64,000 bases of DNA. Source: Lichenibacterium minor (GTDB taxonomy: Bacteria > Pseudomonadota > Alphaproteobacteria > Rhizobiales > Beijerinckiaceae). The position numbers and the translations under genes were made by a program. The notes below the pieces were generated by a model. The model ran no database searches, had not been told where the DNA came from, and saw only the letters and a list, made by a program, of their open reading frames with translations. This document shows positions 36,609-45,244 of the stretch, one piece after another (positions within the stretch are counted from its first letter, which is position 1; each line of letters opens with the position of its first letter). The stretch covers positions 124,001 to 188,000 of the forward strand of contig NZ_QYBB01000008.1 of NCBI RefSeq assembly GCF_004137685.1, given 5' to 3'.

Positions 36609-36908
36609 TCAGAACCGGCGGTAGCCGTAGCCGCCGTAGGGCCGCCGATAGCCCAGGAACGGGCGGACGAAGGGGCGCACGAACGGACGGCGATAGCCGT
36701 AGAACCGCCGGCGCACGAAGGGGCGGACGAAGGGCCGGACGAACGGGCGGCGATAACCGTAGCCGTAATAATAGACGTGCTCGAGCGGGGCCGCGGAAGC
36801 GGCCGGGCTCAGCGGCTGGACCGGCATGGCCTGCGCGTCGGCCACGGCGACGGTCGCGCCGGCCAGGGCGAGGGCGCCGACGACGATGCCCTTCCAAGAC
36901 ATATGCAT
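36609..36908 (-). CDS. Secreted arginine/tyrosine repeat protein
   Basis: A 99-residue protein with a signal peptide (WKGIVVGALALAGATVAVADAQA). The mature half is built from Y-G-Y-R-R-P-F-V-R-P-F-V-R-P-F repeats, at least two long units and a GYRRPYGGYGYRRF tail, giving a very basic, aromatic chain. Similar sequences are seen in small secreted proteins of Hyphomicrobiales, where the role is unknown; polyelectrolyte or envelope binding is plausible. The start ATG 36908 has AGGA upstream. It is followed by a terminator with a T-tract. Confidence 0.75.
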   Translation of the reverse strand: MHMSWKGIVVGALALAGATVAVADAQAMPVQPLSPAASAAPLEHVYYYGYGYRRPFVRPFVRPFVRRRFYGYRRPFVRPFVRPFLGYRRPYGGYGYRRF

Positions 36909-36981
36909 GGTGATGTCCTTTCGTTGTGGCGGGACGATGGGCCCGCGCGGATGAACCGCGCGTGACCGTCGTGGAAGGCGC

Positions 36982-37608
36982 TCAGCGCACCGCGGCGGGC
37001 TGCCGCTTGAAGCGGTTGAAGCAGCCGAGCTTGTAGCAGCCGAACAGCGCCACCGCGGCGGCGCCGATCGCCACCTTGGTGCCGGTCGACAGCGTGCCGC
37101 CTTCCGCCGGCGCCGCGTCGCCGGGCTGGGCGGCCGGGGGCGCGGTCGCGACCGCCGGGGCCGCACCGCCAGCGGACGGGCCGCCGAGCGTGGCGGTCAA
37201 GCGCTGGGCATCCTGCGGGCCGCCGCCGGCGGGGAGGAAGTCGACCGCGATCTGCCGGCCCGGCGCGACCGAGCCGACGTAGTCGGCGAAGGCCGGCACG
37301 GTGGGGAACACGCGCCCGTCGACCGACACGATCTGGTCGCCCTTGCGGAAGCCCGCCTGGGCGCCCGCGGCTCCGGCCTTGACGCTGTTGACGCGCAGCA
37401 GGCGGAACGTCATCCCGCCGCTGGTGATCTGCTCGCCCGGCCCGACGTTCAGGCCGAGCGTGCCGCCGGCCTTGGGCAGCGCGTCGGCGTCGTTCGCGGA
37501 CAGGAACCGGTAGTTCATCGCGTTCTCGGCATAGGCCGGGGCGATCCCCGGCTGCAGGCCGAGGAAGGACGCCAGGACCAGGGCCGAAACGGTGCGTTTT
37601 CCGATCAT
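36982..37608 (-). CDS. PDZ-domain envelope protein
   Basis: A 208-residue protein: signal peptide (VSALVLASFLGLQPGIAPAYA), then a linker, then a PDZ-like domain (LLRVNSVKAGAAGAQAGFRK, GDQIVSVDGRVF; residues about 68-140), then a Pro/Ala linker and a C-terminal hydrophobic helix (VAIGAAAVALFGCYKLGC) with basic tail. It has no protease domain. PDZ modules bind C-terminal peptides, so it may be an adaptor in the envelope. The start ATG 37608 gives the signal peptide. It lies downstream of the YidB-like gene on the same strand by 29 bases. Confidence 0.75.
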   Translation of the reverse strand: MIGKRTVSALVLASFLGLQPGIAPAYAENAMNYRFLSANDADALPKAGGTLGLNVGPGEQITSGGMTFRLLRVNSVKAGAAGAQAGFRKGDQIVSVDGRVFPTVPAFADYVGSVAPGRQIAVDFLPAGGGPQDAQRLTATLGGPSAGGAAPAVATAPPAAQPGDAAPAEGGTLSTGTKVAIGAAAVALFGCYKLGCFNRFKRQPAAVR

Positions 37609-37637
37609 GGGGTGAGGTCCGTCAGGGGATCGGGAGG

Positions 37638-38090
37638 TCAAACGTTCATCGAGCCGTCGCCGGCTCCCCCGCCCTGCGTGGCGCCGTCGACGGCCTGGGG
37701 CAGTTCCTGGCTGAGCTGCTGGAGGAAGTCGCCGTGGTCCATGCCGGCCTGGGCCGCCATCTGCTGGGTCTGGCCCTGGCCGAAGACGCTCTGGAGCTGG
37801 TCGGGCGAGACGGACTGGTTGGCGCCGTTGCCGATCCAGGATTCCGCGATGTGGCCGAGGCCGGCCTGCTGGAACTGCGACACCAGCCCGCCGATGCCGC
37901 CCGCGCCGCCGAGCGCACTGGCGATGCCGCCTGCCGCGCCGCCGGGAGCCTGGTTCTCGTACTGGCCGCCGCCCGCGCCGCCGCCGCCGAGCACGCTGGA
38001 AATGATGCCGCCGAGGGGCGAACCGCCGCCGGTGGCCTGGTTGTTCTGGCCGCCGAGCAGGCCGCCGATGATCGAATCGAGAATGCCCAT
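37638..38090 (-). CDS. YidB/DUF937-family protein
   Basis: A 150-residue Gly-rich protein that begins MGILDSIIGGLLGGQNNQATG and has a C-terminal helical block (HIAESWIGNGANQSVSPDQL, GDFLQQLSQELPQAVDG) characteristic of YidB. No signal peptide or enzymatic motif. YidB has no known role. It precedes the PDZ gene and may be in the same operon. The start is ATG 38090. Confidence 0.82.
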   Translation of the reverse strand: MGILDSIIGGLLGGQNNQATGGGSPLGGIISSVLGGGGAGGGQYENQAPGGAAGGIASALGGAGGIGGLVSQFQQAGLGHIAESWIGNGANQSVSPDQLQSVFGQGQTQQMAAQAGMDHGDFLQQLSQELPQAVDGATQGGGAGDGSMNV

Positions 38091-38522
38091 GGTGAACTCC
38101 GCCTGTGAGGCCCGCACCGCGCCCCGCGCCGCTCCGGGACGAGCGGGGGAAGGCGGGCGGCACGCCGATCTTGAAAAGGATGGACCTCGGGCGCGCGACC
38201 GGCACCGACGACGCACGAGGTTCAGGGCACCACTTGGCCTGGACGGGCCGAGACTGCTTCCTTCCGGGCGCCCCGCGGAGGCCCGGACGGTCCTCTCGCG
38301 GGGATCCATGAGCCCCGATAACCGGCACGGGGGAGCTTGGTTCCCGGCCGGGCCCGCCCGCGCTCAACAGTGAGTTTCAGCTCACTGACCAACCCGCGGC
38401 GCCGCCGCCGCCCGCGGGCCGGTCGCCGCTGCGGGTGCCCACCCCGGCGCAAGCTCGCGGCGCCACCCTTCCGGCCGGACTGGACCGGCCCCGCGCGGGG
38501 CCGGCCGCGGCGGCAGGATCCC

Positions 38523-40643
38523 ATGAGCATCGCGACCATCACTCCGGCGAGGGCACAGCAGGCGAAGGCCGCCGCGGCCCGGGCGCCGCGCCGCGGCGGC
38601 CGCGACGTGGGCTTCGCCATCGGCATCGTGGCGATCCTGTCGATCTTCTTCCTGCCGATCCCGTCCTTCATGATCGACATGGGGCTGGCCTTCTCGATCG
38701 CGCTGTCGGTGCTGATCCTGATGGTGGCGCTGTGGATCGAGCGACCGCTCGACTTCTCCGCCTTCCCCACCGTGCTGCTCGTCGCCACGTTGCTGCGCTT
38801 GTCGCTCAACATCGCCACGACGCGCCTCATCCTGTCGAACGGCTCGGAAGGGTCCAACGCGGCGGGCTTCATCATCGGCGGCTTTTCGCGGCTGGTGATG
38901 GGCGGCGACTTCGTCATCGGCCTCATCGTCTTCGCGATCCTGCTCACCATCAACTTCGTGGTCATCACCAAGGGCGCGACCCGCATCGCCGAGGTGGGCG
39001 CCCGCTTCACGCTCGACGCCATCCCGGGCAAGCAGATGGCGATCGACGCCGACCTGTCGGCCGGCCTCATCGACGACAAGGAAGCGCAGCGCCGCCGCCG
39101 CGAGCTCGAGGAGGAGAGCGCCTTCTTCGGCTCGATGGACGGCGCGTCCAAGTTCGTGCGCGGCGACGCGGTGGCGGGCCTCATTATCCTGGCCGTCAAC
39201 GTGTTCGGCGGCATCGTCATCGGCGTCACCCGCCACGGCATGCCGTTCGGCCAAGCGGCCGACGTGTTCGCCAAGCTGTCGGTCGGCGACGGCCTCGTGT
39301 CGCAGATCCCGTCCCTCATCGTGTCGCTCGGCGCGGCGCTGCTCGTGTCCAAGGGCGGCACGCGCGGCTCGACCGAGAAGGCGGTGATGAACCAGCTCGT
39401 GCATTTCCCGCGCGCGCTGCTGGTCGCCGCCCTGATGATGTTCCTGCTGGCGGTGGTGCCGGGCCTGCCCTTCTTCCCCTTCGCGTTCCTCGGCGGCCTG
39501 ATGGTGGCGGCCGGCACCGTGCTGCCGCGCCGCCTCGCCGCCGCCAAGGCGGCGGAAGACCGCGACGCCGCCCAGAAGGCCGACGCCGCCGCGGTGGCGG
39601 AAACCAAGGATTCGGTGAAGGAGTTCCTGCGCACGGCCGAGATCGAGATCGCCATGGGCAAGCAGCTCGCGGCCCGCCTGCTGCCGTCCGGGACCGAACT
39701 CGCCCACCGCGTCACCAAGATGCGGCGCAAGTTCGCCAAGCAATACGGCTTCGTGGTGCCCGAGATCAAAGTGTCGGACAGCATGGACGTGCCGCCGAAA
39801 TCCTACCAGATCCGCATCCACGGCACCGTGGTGGTGTCCCAGGAGCTGCGGCTCGGCGAGTCGCTGATCATCACCGGCGACGGCCGCAGGCCCGACCTGC
39901 CCGGCATCGACACCCGCGAGCCCGCCTTCGGCATGAAGGCCCTCTGGGTGTCGGACGCCTACGCGGCCGAAGCCAAGCGCCAGAACTTCCAAACGGTCGA
40001 CACCCTGTCGATCCTGCTCACCCACCTCAGCGAGGTCATCCGCAACAACCTGAGCCAGCTGCTGTCCTACAAGGACATGCGCGCGCTGCTCGACCGGCTG
40101 GAGCCGGAATACAAGAAGCTGATCGACGACATGTGCCCGGGCCAGATCTCCTATTCGGGGCTGCAGGCCGTGCTGAAGCTGCTGCTCGGCGAGCGCGTGT
40201 CGATCCGCAACCTCCACCTGATCCTCGAAGCCATCGCCGAGATCGTGCCGCACGTCCGCCGGTCCGAACAGGTGGCCGAGCACGTGCGGGTGCGGATGAG
40301 CCAGCAGATCTGCGGCGACCTCGCCGACAACGGCGTGCTGAAGGTGCTGCGGCTCGGCAACCGCTGGGACCTCGCCTTCCACCAGAGCGTCAAGCGCGAC
40401 GCCAAGGGCGAGGTGACGGAGTTCGAACTCGACCCGCGGCTCGTCGAGCAGTTCGGCCAGGAAGCCTCCGCGGCCATCCGCGAGCGCATGGACGGGGGCC
40501 ACAGTTTCGTCCTCATCGCGGCGCCTGAAGTCAGGACCTACGTCCGCATGATCGTGGAGCGCATGTTCGCCACCCTGCCGGTGCTGTCGCACCTCGAGAT
40601 CGCCCGCGGCCTGGAGATCAAGCCGCTGGGCACGGTGTCGTGA
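38523..40643 (+). CDS. flhA: Flagellar biosynthesis protein FlhA
   Basis: A 706-residue component of the flagellar type III export gate. Eight N-terminal hydrophobic helices (residues about 30-340) include the FHIPEP signature region ([17 protein letters not shown]) and a charged loop with [19 protein letters not shown]. The C-terminal cytoplasmic domain (about 370-700) that docks substrates and chaperones is intact, with [11 protein letters not shown] near residue 602. The start ATG 38523 has AGGA close upstream. It is the first of three genes on this strand with fliR and a FliJ-like gene; flhB is not in the window. Confidence 0.97.
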   Translation: MSIATITPARAQQAKAAAARAPRRGGRDVGFAIGIVAILSIFFLPIPSFMIDMGLAFSIALSVLILMVALWIERPLDFSAFPTVLLVATLLRLSLNIATTRLILSNGSEGSNAAGFIIGGFSRLVMGGDFVIGLIVFAILLTINFVVITKGATRIAEVGARFTLDAIPGKQMAIDADLSAGLIDDKEAQRRRRELEEESAFFGSMDGASKFVRGDAVAGLIILAVNVFGGIVIGVTRHGMPFGQAADVFAKLSVGDGLVSQIPSLIVSLGAALLVSKGGTRGSTEKAVMNQLVHFPRALLVAALMMFLLAVVPGLPFFPFAFLGGLMVAAGTVLPRRLAAAKAAEDRDAAQKADAAAVAETKDSVKEFLRTAEIEIAMGKQLAARLLPSGTELAHRVTKMRRKFAKQYGFVVPEIKVSDSMDVPPKSYQIRIHGTVVVSQELRLGESLIITGDGRRPDLPGIDTREPAFGMKALWVSDAYAAEAKRQNFQTVDTLSILLTHLSEVIRNNLSQLLSYKDMRALLDRLEPEYKKLIDDMCPGQISYSGLQAVLKLLLGERVSIRNLHLILEAIAEIVPHVRRSEQVAEHVRVRMSQQICGDLADNGVLKVLRLGNRWDLAFHQSVKRDAKGEVTEFELDPRLVEQFGQEASAAIRERMDGGHSFVLIAAPEVRTYVRMIVERMFATLPVLSHLEIARGLEIKPLGTVS

Positions 40644-40686
40644 GCGCCGCACGGGATCCCCGACGCGCGCGGGCTTGCGGCGCACC

Positions 40687-41442
40687 GTGAACGACGGCGC
40701 TTCGGCGTCGGTGCTGGCGGCCTTCGTGGTGTTCAGCCGCATCGGCGCCTGCCTGCTCCTCATGCCGGGGTTCTCGTCGCCCCGCATCCCCGTGCAGGTC
40801 CGGCTGTTCATCGCGGTCGCGGTCGCGCTGGCGCTGACGCCGCTGCAGATCGACGCCATCCGTCCCCTCGTGGCCGACGGGCAGCCGGTGCACCTCCTGC
40901 GCGTCATGGGCTCGGAGCTGTTCGTCGGCGCCGCCATCGGGCTGTTCGGCCGGGTGTTCTTCGTCGCGCTGGAGTTCATCGGCGTGGCGGTGGCCATGTC
41001 GGTGGGGCTCAGCGCCAACCTCGGCGTCCCCGTCGAGGCCGACGAAACGCTGCCGGCGCTGACCACGCTGCTGACGCTGGCCGCCACGGCGCTGATGTTC
41101 CTGACCGACCTCCACCTCGAAGTCTTCCGGGCGCTCGAAGCCTCCTACGGCAGCCTGCCGATCGCCGACGGCTTCGCGCCGCGCTTCGCGCTCGACCAGC
41201 TCGTGTCCAAGGCCAACGAGGCCTTCCTGCTGGCGCTGCGGATCGGCAGCCCGTTCCTGATCTTCTCGCTGGTCGTCAACGTCGCCCTGGGGCTGGTGGG
41301 GCGGCTCGTGCCCGGCATCCAGAGCTTCTTCCTGTCGACGCCCTTCCTGCTGATCGGCGGGCTGATCCTGCTGTCGATCGTCATCAGGCCGATGCTGCTG
41401 ATCTTCATCGACGCCTTCGGGCGCTTCCTGGTGACCGGATGA
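40687..41442 (+). CDS. fliR: Flagellar biosynthetic protein FliR
   Basis: A 251-residue polytopic export-gate protein with the usual FliR opening (NDGASASVLAAFVVFSRIGACLLLMPGF) and the EFIGVAVAMSVGLSANLGVP block. The start GTG 40687 matches the distance seen in related FliR proteins; TTG 40675 is also in frame. FliR forms the core with FliP and FliQ. It lies 43 bases after flhA. Confidence 0.93.
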   Translation: MNDGASASVLAAFVVFSRIGACLLLMPGFSSPRIPVQVRLFIAVAVALALTPLQIDAIRPLVADGQPVHLLRVMGSELFVGAAIGLFGRVFFVALEFIGVAVAMSVGLSANLGVPVEADETLPALTTLLTLAATALMFLTDLHLEVFRALEASYGSLPIADGFAPRFALDQLVSKANEAFLLALRIGSPFLIFSLVVNVALGLVGRLVPGIQSFFLSTPFLLIGGLILLSIVIRPMLLIFIDAFGRFLVTG

Positions 41443-41452
41443 GGGCGCGCCC

Positions 41453-41854
41453 GTGACCGAACGCTTGAAGGCCATGAAGCGGGTCCTGAAGGTGCAGGAC
41501 CAGCTCAAGCGCTCCGCCGACTGGCGCCTCGCCGAAGCCGAACGCTCCGCCGCCGAGGTCGAGGCCGCGAAGGAGGAACTCGCCCGCTTCTGCGACGGCG
41601 AACTGCTGACGGGCCCGATCGCCGGCGCCGCGGCGGCCCAGGCCCTGCGCCTCGCCGCACGCGGCATCGCCGCCGCGAAGACCGTCGACGCCGAAGCCGA
41701 AGCGATGCGGGACGCCACGGCGCGCCAGAAGCTCGTCGCCAAGGGCGTGGACGCGCTGGCGCGCGAGGAAGCCGCGGCCCGCGAGCGCAAGGACCTGGAG
41801 CGGCTGATCGAGGGCTTCGCGGCGCGGGCGGCGGCCGTGGGCGGGGACGGCTGA
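41453..41854 (+). CDS. FliJ-like coiled-coil protein of the flagellar operon
   Basis: A 133-residue helical protein, rich in Ala, Glu, Lys and Arg, predicted to form an antiparallel coiled coil (MTERLKAMKRVLKVQDQLKR; then ARQKLVAKGVDALAREEAAA). Size, position directly after fliR and coiled-coil nature fit a FliJ-type export chaperone or escort protein, but sequence similarity is not decisive. The start is GTG 41453. Its stop codon TGA (41852-41854) is the first part of a dispersed structured repeat. Confidence 0.65.
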   Translation: MTERLKAMKRVLKVQDQLKRSADWRLAEAERSAAEVEAAKEELARFCDGELLTGPIAGAAAAQALRLAARGIAAAKTVDAEAEAMRDATARQKLVAKGVDALAREEAAARERKDLERLIEGFAARAAAVGGDG

Positions 41855-41980
41855 GAGTTTGTGAATGAATGCCCTCTTGGCCGAAACCGAGGGCAACGTC
41901 CTCGATGTTCTCAAAGGGCCTTCAGGCACAAATCCGATACATTGACAAAATCCGAGGTGGGAAACGTCGGGCATGGGCCG
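41851..41980 (+). repeat. Dispersed structured repeat, copy A
   Basis: This stretch shares its first 24 bases exactly (CTGAGAGTTTGTGAATGAAT then GCCC) with 49950-49973, and continues similar for about 125 bases through GATACAT and GCATGGGCC. It can fold: outer arms 41866-41875 and 41915-41924 pair at 9 of 10 positions, enclosing a shorter CGAGG/CCTCG stem (41888-41892, 41900-41904). It starts at the stop codon of the FliJ-like gene. It might be a REP-like element, a terminator or a structured RNA. The remaining 177 bases before the RusA gene hold no other recognisable feature. Confidence 0.7.
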
Positions 41981-42157
41981 GGCCGGGTACGCTGCCCTGC
42001 ACGTTCGCGCCGTTCGAGGGGCCGGAAAGGTGTCGGCGCGCGACGCGCCGTCGGTGTCGGGGCGGGCGCTCCCCACCGGGGCCCGGGCTTTCGGTTGGAA
42101 GATGAGCCGGTGATCGGTTAGGGTCGACCGACGTTTCAGGTCAAGCCGGCTCGCGTG

Positions 42158-42601
42158 ATGAGGAAGCCCGACCGATATCGCTTCGACGACGTCCGAAAGC
42201 CGGACTTCGAGTTCTGCGTATCGGGGCGGCCTGTCTCGGCCCAAGCGAAGAACCGGCTCGCGCTGCAGAGCTGGAAACGTCAGGTGGGCGCCGCGGCCAT
42301 CGCCGCTTGGCCCGGGGGGCGCGATATGTTGCGGAGCGACCTCCGCCTCCATGTCACCCATTACGCGGAACGGCGGATAGCCGACAGGGACAACCTTCTG
42401 AAGCCCATACAGGACGCCCTCCAGGGGATCGTTTATCGGGACGATGGGCAGATCGTCGACACGGCCTGCAACTGGCGCAACATCAACGGGAGTTTCACCG
42501 TGAGGCACGTCTTCCTGTCAGTCGCGGTGTCGTTCTCGATCGGTGTCGAGTTCCTGCACGTCCGAGTGTGGACCGGCACCGGCGAAGGGGATCTCGGCTG
42601 A
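42158..42601 (+). CDS. RusA-family crossover junction endodeoxyribonuclease
   Basis: A 147-residue RusA-type Holliday junction resolvase. The catalytic pattern R-x-x-D-x-D-N-x-x-K-x-x-x-D-A-L is intact (Asp76, Asp78, Asn79, Lys82, Asp86), with a second acidic pair DD at 95-96 in YRDDGQIVD. The N-terminal strand FEFCVSGRPVSAQAKNR is also typical. RusA is normally carried by prophages; no phage gene is near. The start is ATG 42158, or GTG 42155. Sampled lines show 57-60% G+C, clearly below the neighbours. It overlaps the next gene by one base. Confidence 0.85.
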   Translation: MRKPDRYRFDDVRKPDFEFCVSGRPVSAQAKNRLALQSWKRQVGAAAIAAWPGGRDMLRSDLRLHVTHYAERRIADRDNLLKPIQDALQGIVYRDDGQIVDTACNWRNINGSFTVRHVFLSVAVSFSIGVEFLHVRVWTGTGEGDLG

Positions 42602-43245
42602 TGGCGAGGGGCGAAGCAGCGCGGGAACGCGACGCGCAGCGCCGGGTCGCCCGGCGCTACAGGATGATGGGCTACGACGTGGTCGAGCGCCCCAGCCCCG
42701 AGGTCCTTCCAGATTTCATGGACGGCATCTTGCCCGACGTCGTCGCCCGCAGCGTGTCCGACAATGTGGTCGTGGAGATCAAGACGCATGCGTCGCTCAC
42801 GGGATCGAACGACCTCGTCGCGATGGCGGAGAAGGTTTCAGCTCACCCGGACTGGCGGTTCGAACTGGTCGTCATGGACGATGCGACAACCGCCGCGGCG
42901 GAGATCTCGGACGCGGAGTTCGAAGCCCGCCTCGCGAGAGCCCGACACGCCGCCGAGGTGGGCTCGGCCGACGTCGCCTTCGCCTTCCTGGTTCAACTGA
43001 TCGCCATTGTGGCGCGCGACCTCGCCGGCCGCAACGGCGTGGGCCAGCGCGGGAAGTCGGATCGTGACGTGTTGATCGACCTCGGATTCGAGGGGATCGT
43101 CCCCCCTCCTCTGCTCGAACGGTGCCTCGCCGCCGTCGGGCAAGCGGCGGAGCGGATGAGGATGACGGGCAGCGATGCCGTCCCGTCATCGGAGGCCGTG
43201 GCCGAGCTGTCGGACCTTTGCGACGGACTGCGCCAGCTGTTGTGA
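42601..43245 (+). CDS. PD-(D/E)xK nuclease-like protein coupled to RusA
   Basis: A 214-residue protein starting at ATG 42601, whose A is also the last base of the RusA stop codon, so the two are translationally coupled. An N-terminal helix (RERDAQRRVARRYRMMGYDV) precedes LPDVVARS and VVVEIKTHASL: Asp46 and Glu59-Ile60-Lys61 form a PD-(D/E)xK pattern like restriction-endonuclease-fold proteins (AHJR-like group). Residues 120-214 are helical with unknown role. The family assignment rests on the motif and predicted order only. Confidence 0.65.
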   Translation: MARGEAARERDAQRRVARRYRMMGYDVVERPSPEVLPDFMDGILPDVVARSVSDNVVVEIKTHASLTGSNDLVAMAEKVSAHPDWRFELVVMDDATTAAAEISDAEFEARLARARHAAEVGSADVAFAFLVQLIAIVARDLAGRNGVGQRGKSDRDVLIDLGFEGIVPPPLLERCLAAVGQAAERMRMTGSDAVPSSEAVAELSDLCDGLRQLL

Positions 43246-43638
43246 TACGGCATACGGCTGGACAGGCCGGGACGGTATCGCAAGCCCGCGCGGCGCCTGC
43301 GCGAATCCGGCTTCCGCGCTGCGAAGCGATCTCGCAGAAGCCGTGTGAGATCCGGAAGGGCGCCACCCGTTCGGGATGCAGGGGCAGGCCAGGCTCGACG
43401 GCCATGCGGACAGGCTCTGACATCGATTGACAGAGATGCTGACGCGTCTCCGTCGGGTCGCGGTCGCCCGCGAGCAGGCGCCGCTGTTGCATCGCAGCAC
43501 GGATCCGCGCTACGGTCCCGGCATTCGACAGGACCCGGTGCGAACCCGGGTGGCTCTTCCGGCCGCCGATCCGCCGGACCACGCAGAGGACCCGCCCGCC
43601 GTACAGCGCGCCCGGCCGTCCTTGCGAGACCCTCACCC
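43246..43638. other. Intergenic stretch without a convincing gene
   Basis: A 393-base gap between the nuclease gene and the SulP gene. A 71-codon frame at 43427-43642 is Pro/Arg-rich with no ribosome binding site and looks spurious. I see no clear terminator, tRNA or riboswitch. Presumably it holds the SulP promoter. Confidence 0.5.
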
Positions 43639-45105
43639 ATGACATTCTCCACCCTCCGCCGGGAGTGGCTCCGCCGACCCGTGCGGGAAATGCTGGCCGG
43701 CGCCGTCGCCACCGTGGCGCTGATCCCCGAAGTCATCGCCTTCTCCTTCGCGGCCGGCGTCGACCCGCAGGTCGGCCTCTACGCGTCCTTCGTGATCGGG
43801 GTCGTCATCGCATTCGCGGGCGGCCGGCCCGCCATGATCTCGGCCGCGGCGGGCTCCGTCGCCCTGGTGGCGGCGCCGCTCGTCCACGCCCACGGGCTCC
43901 CCTACCTGCTCGCCGCGGGGCTGCTGGCGGGCGCCATCCAGGTCCTGTTCGGGGCGCTGCGCCTCGGCGTGCTCATGCGCTTCGTGTCGAAATCGGTGCG
44001 GACCGGCTTCGTCAACGCCCTGGCGATCCTCATCTTCTCCGCCCAGGTGCCGCAGGTGCTCGGCGCCGCCTGGGCCACCTGGGCGGTGCTCCTCGCTGGC
44101 CTGGCGCTGATCTACCTCGTGCCGCTCGTCACCCGGGCCATCCCGTCGCCGCTGATCGCCATCCTGGTCCTCACCGCGGCCTCGATCGGGCTGCACCTGC
44201 CGGTGAGGACGGTGGCGGACCTCGGCCGCCTGCCGGACGCGTTGCCGCTGTTCGCCTGGCCGTCCGTGCCGTTCGACCTCGGCACGCTGGGCATCGTCGC
44301 CGGCCCGGCGCTGGCCATCGCGGCCGTGGGCCTGCTCGAATCGATGATGACCGCCGGCGTCGTCGACGACCTGACGCAGACGTCGAGCGCGCGGAACCGC
44401 GAATGCGCGGGGCTGGGCCTCGCCAACATGGCGTCGAGCCTGTTCGGCGGCATCGCGGGCTGCGGCATGATCGGGCAGACCGTGTCCAACGTGAAGTACG
44501 GCGGGCGCGGGCGCCTGTCGACGCTCTTCGCCGGCGCCTTCCTGCTGGTGCTGATGGTGGCGCTGAAGCCTTGGGTGTCCCAGGTGCCGGTGGCGGCGCT
44601 GGTGGCCGTGATGGTGATGGTGTCGGTCGACACGTTCGACTGGTCGTCGCTGCGCGGGCTGCTGGCCCATCCCAAGGTGTCGAGCGCCGTGATGCTCGCC
44701 ACCGTGGCGACCACGGTGGCGACGGCCAACCTCGCCCTCGGGGTCGGCGTCGGCGTGCTGCTCAGCGGCGTGTTCTTCGCCTTCAAGGTGGCGGGCCTGC
44801 TCGACGTCGCGGCCGAGCGCGACGAGGCGGCCGGGCGGCTCACCTACCGCGTGGCGGGACAGGTGTTCTTCGCGTCCGCCGACGCTTTCGTGGACAGCTT
44901 CGACACGGGTGCCGCCGCGGGCCTCGCCGTGGTGATCGACGTGGCGAAGGCGCATTTCTGGGACGTCACCGCGGTGGCGGCGCTCGACAAGGTCGTGGCG
45001 CGCTTCCGCGCGCAGGGCGCGGTCGTCGATGTGGTGGGGCTCAACCAGGCGAGCGCGACCCTCATCGACCGGCTCGACAAAGGTCCCGCGCTCGGCGGGG
45101 CGTGA
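43639..45105 (+). CDS. SulP-family anion transporter with STAS domain
   Basis: A 488-residue transporter. A hydrophobic core (residues about 20-390, some 10-12 helices) has SulP features: LAGAVATVALIPEVIAFSFA in the first helices, GRPAMISAAAGSVALVAAP, and NRECAGLGLANMASSLFGG (sulfate-transporter signature). The C-terminal STAS domain spans about 400-485 (VVIDVAKAHFWDVTAVAALD). Family substrates include sulfate and bicarbonate; the SulP subgroup here looks like the short bacterial type and the substrate is not deducible. The start is ATG 43639. Confidence 0.9.
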   Translation: MTFSTLRREWLRRPVREMLAGAVATVALIPEVIAFSFAAGVDPQVGLYASFVIGVVIAFAGGRPAMISAAAGSVALVAAPLVHAHGLPYLLAAGLLAGAIQVLFGALRLGVLMRFVSKSVRTGFVNALAILIFSAQVPQVLGAAWATWAVLLAGLALIYLVPLVTRAIPSPLIAILVLTAASIGLHLPVRTVADLGRLPDALPLFAWPSVPFDLGTLGIVAGPALAIAAVGLLESMMTAGVVDDLTQTSSARNRECAGLGLANMASSLFGGIAGCGMIGQTVSNVKYGGRGRLSTLFAGAFLLVLMVALKPWVSQVPVAALVAVMVMVSVDTFDWSSLRGLLAHPKVSSAVMLATVATTVATANLALGVGVGVLLSGVFFAFKVAGLLDVAAERDEAAGRLTYRVAGQVFFASADAFVDSFDTGAAAGLAVVIDVAKAHFWDVTAVAALDKVVARFRAQGAVVDVVGLNQASATLIDRLDKGPALGGA

Positions 45106-45244
45106 GCGCTCGCGTTCGATGCCAGGCGACGGAAGTGTCGACGCGTTTCCGTCGCGCCGCACGAGCGGCGGCGCGCGTTCGCGCTGGCCAGCGATCGCGA
45201 TCTTTGTCGCCGGCGTGGCGGCTCGGCTCGCGCGCCGGTCGTGA

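Noticed and set aside
36660..36790. DNA direct repeats in the RPFVRP gene as a non-coding satellite.
   Set aside because: The repeats keep one reading frame and follow a signal peptide, so they are coding.
41851..41870. The repeat opening TGAGAGTTTG resembles the first bases of 16S rRNA.
   Set aside because: Only ten bases match, and the conserved continuation of 16S rRNA does not follow in either copy.
43427..43642. A 71-codon plus-strand frame upstream of the SulP gene.
   Set aside because: No ribosome binding site, Pro/Arg-rich, and it overlaps the SulP start in another frame.
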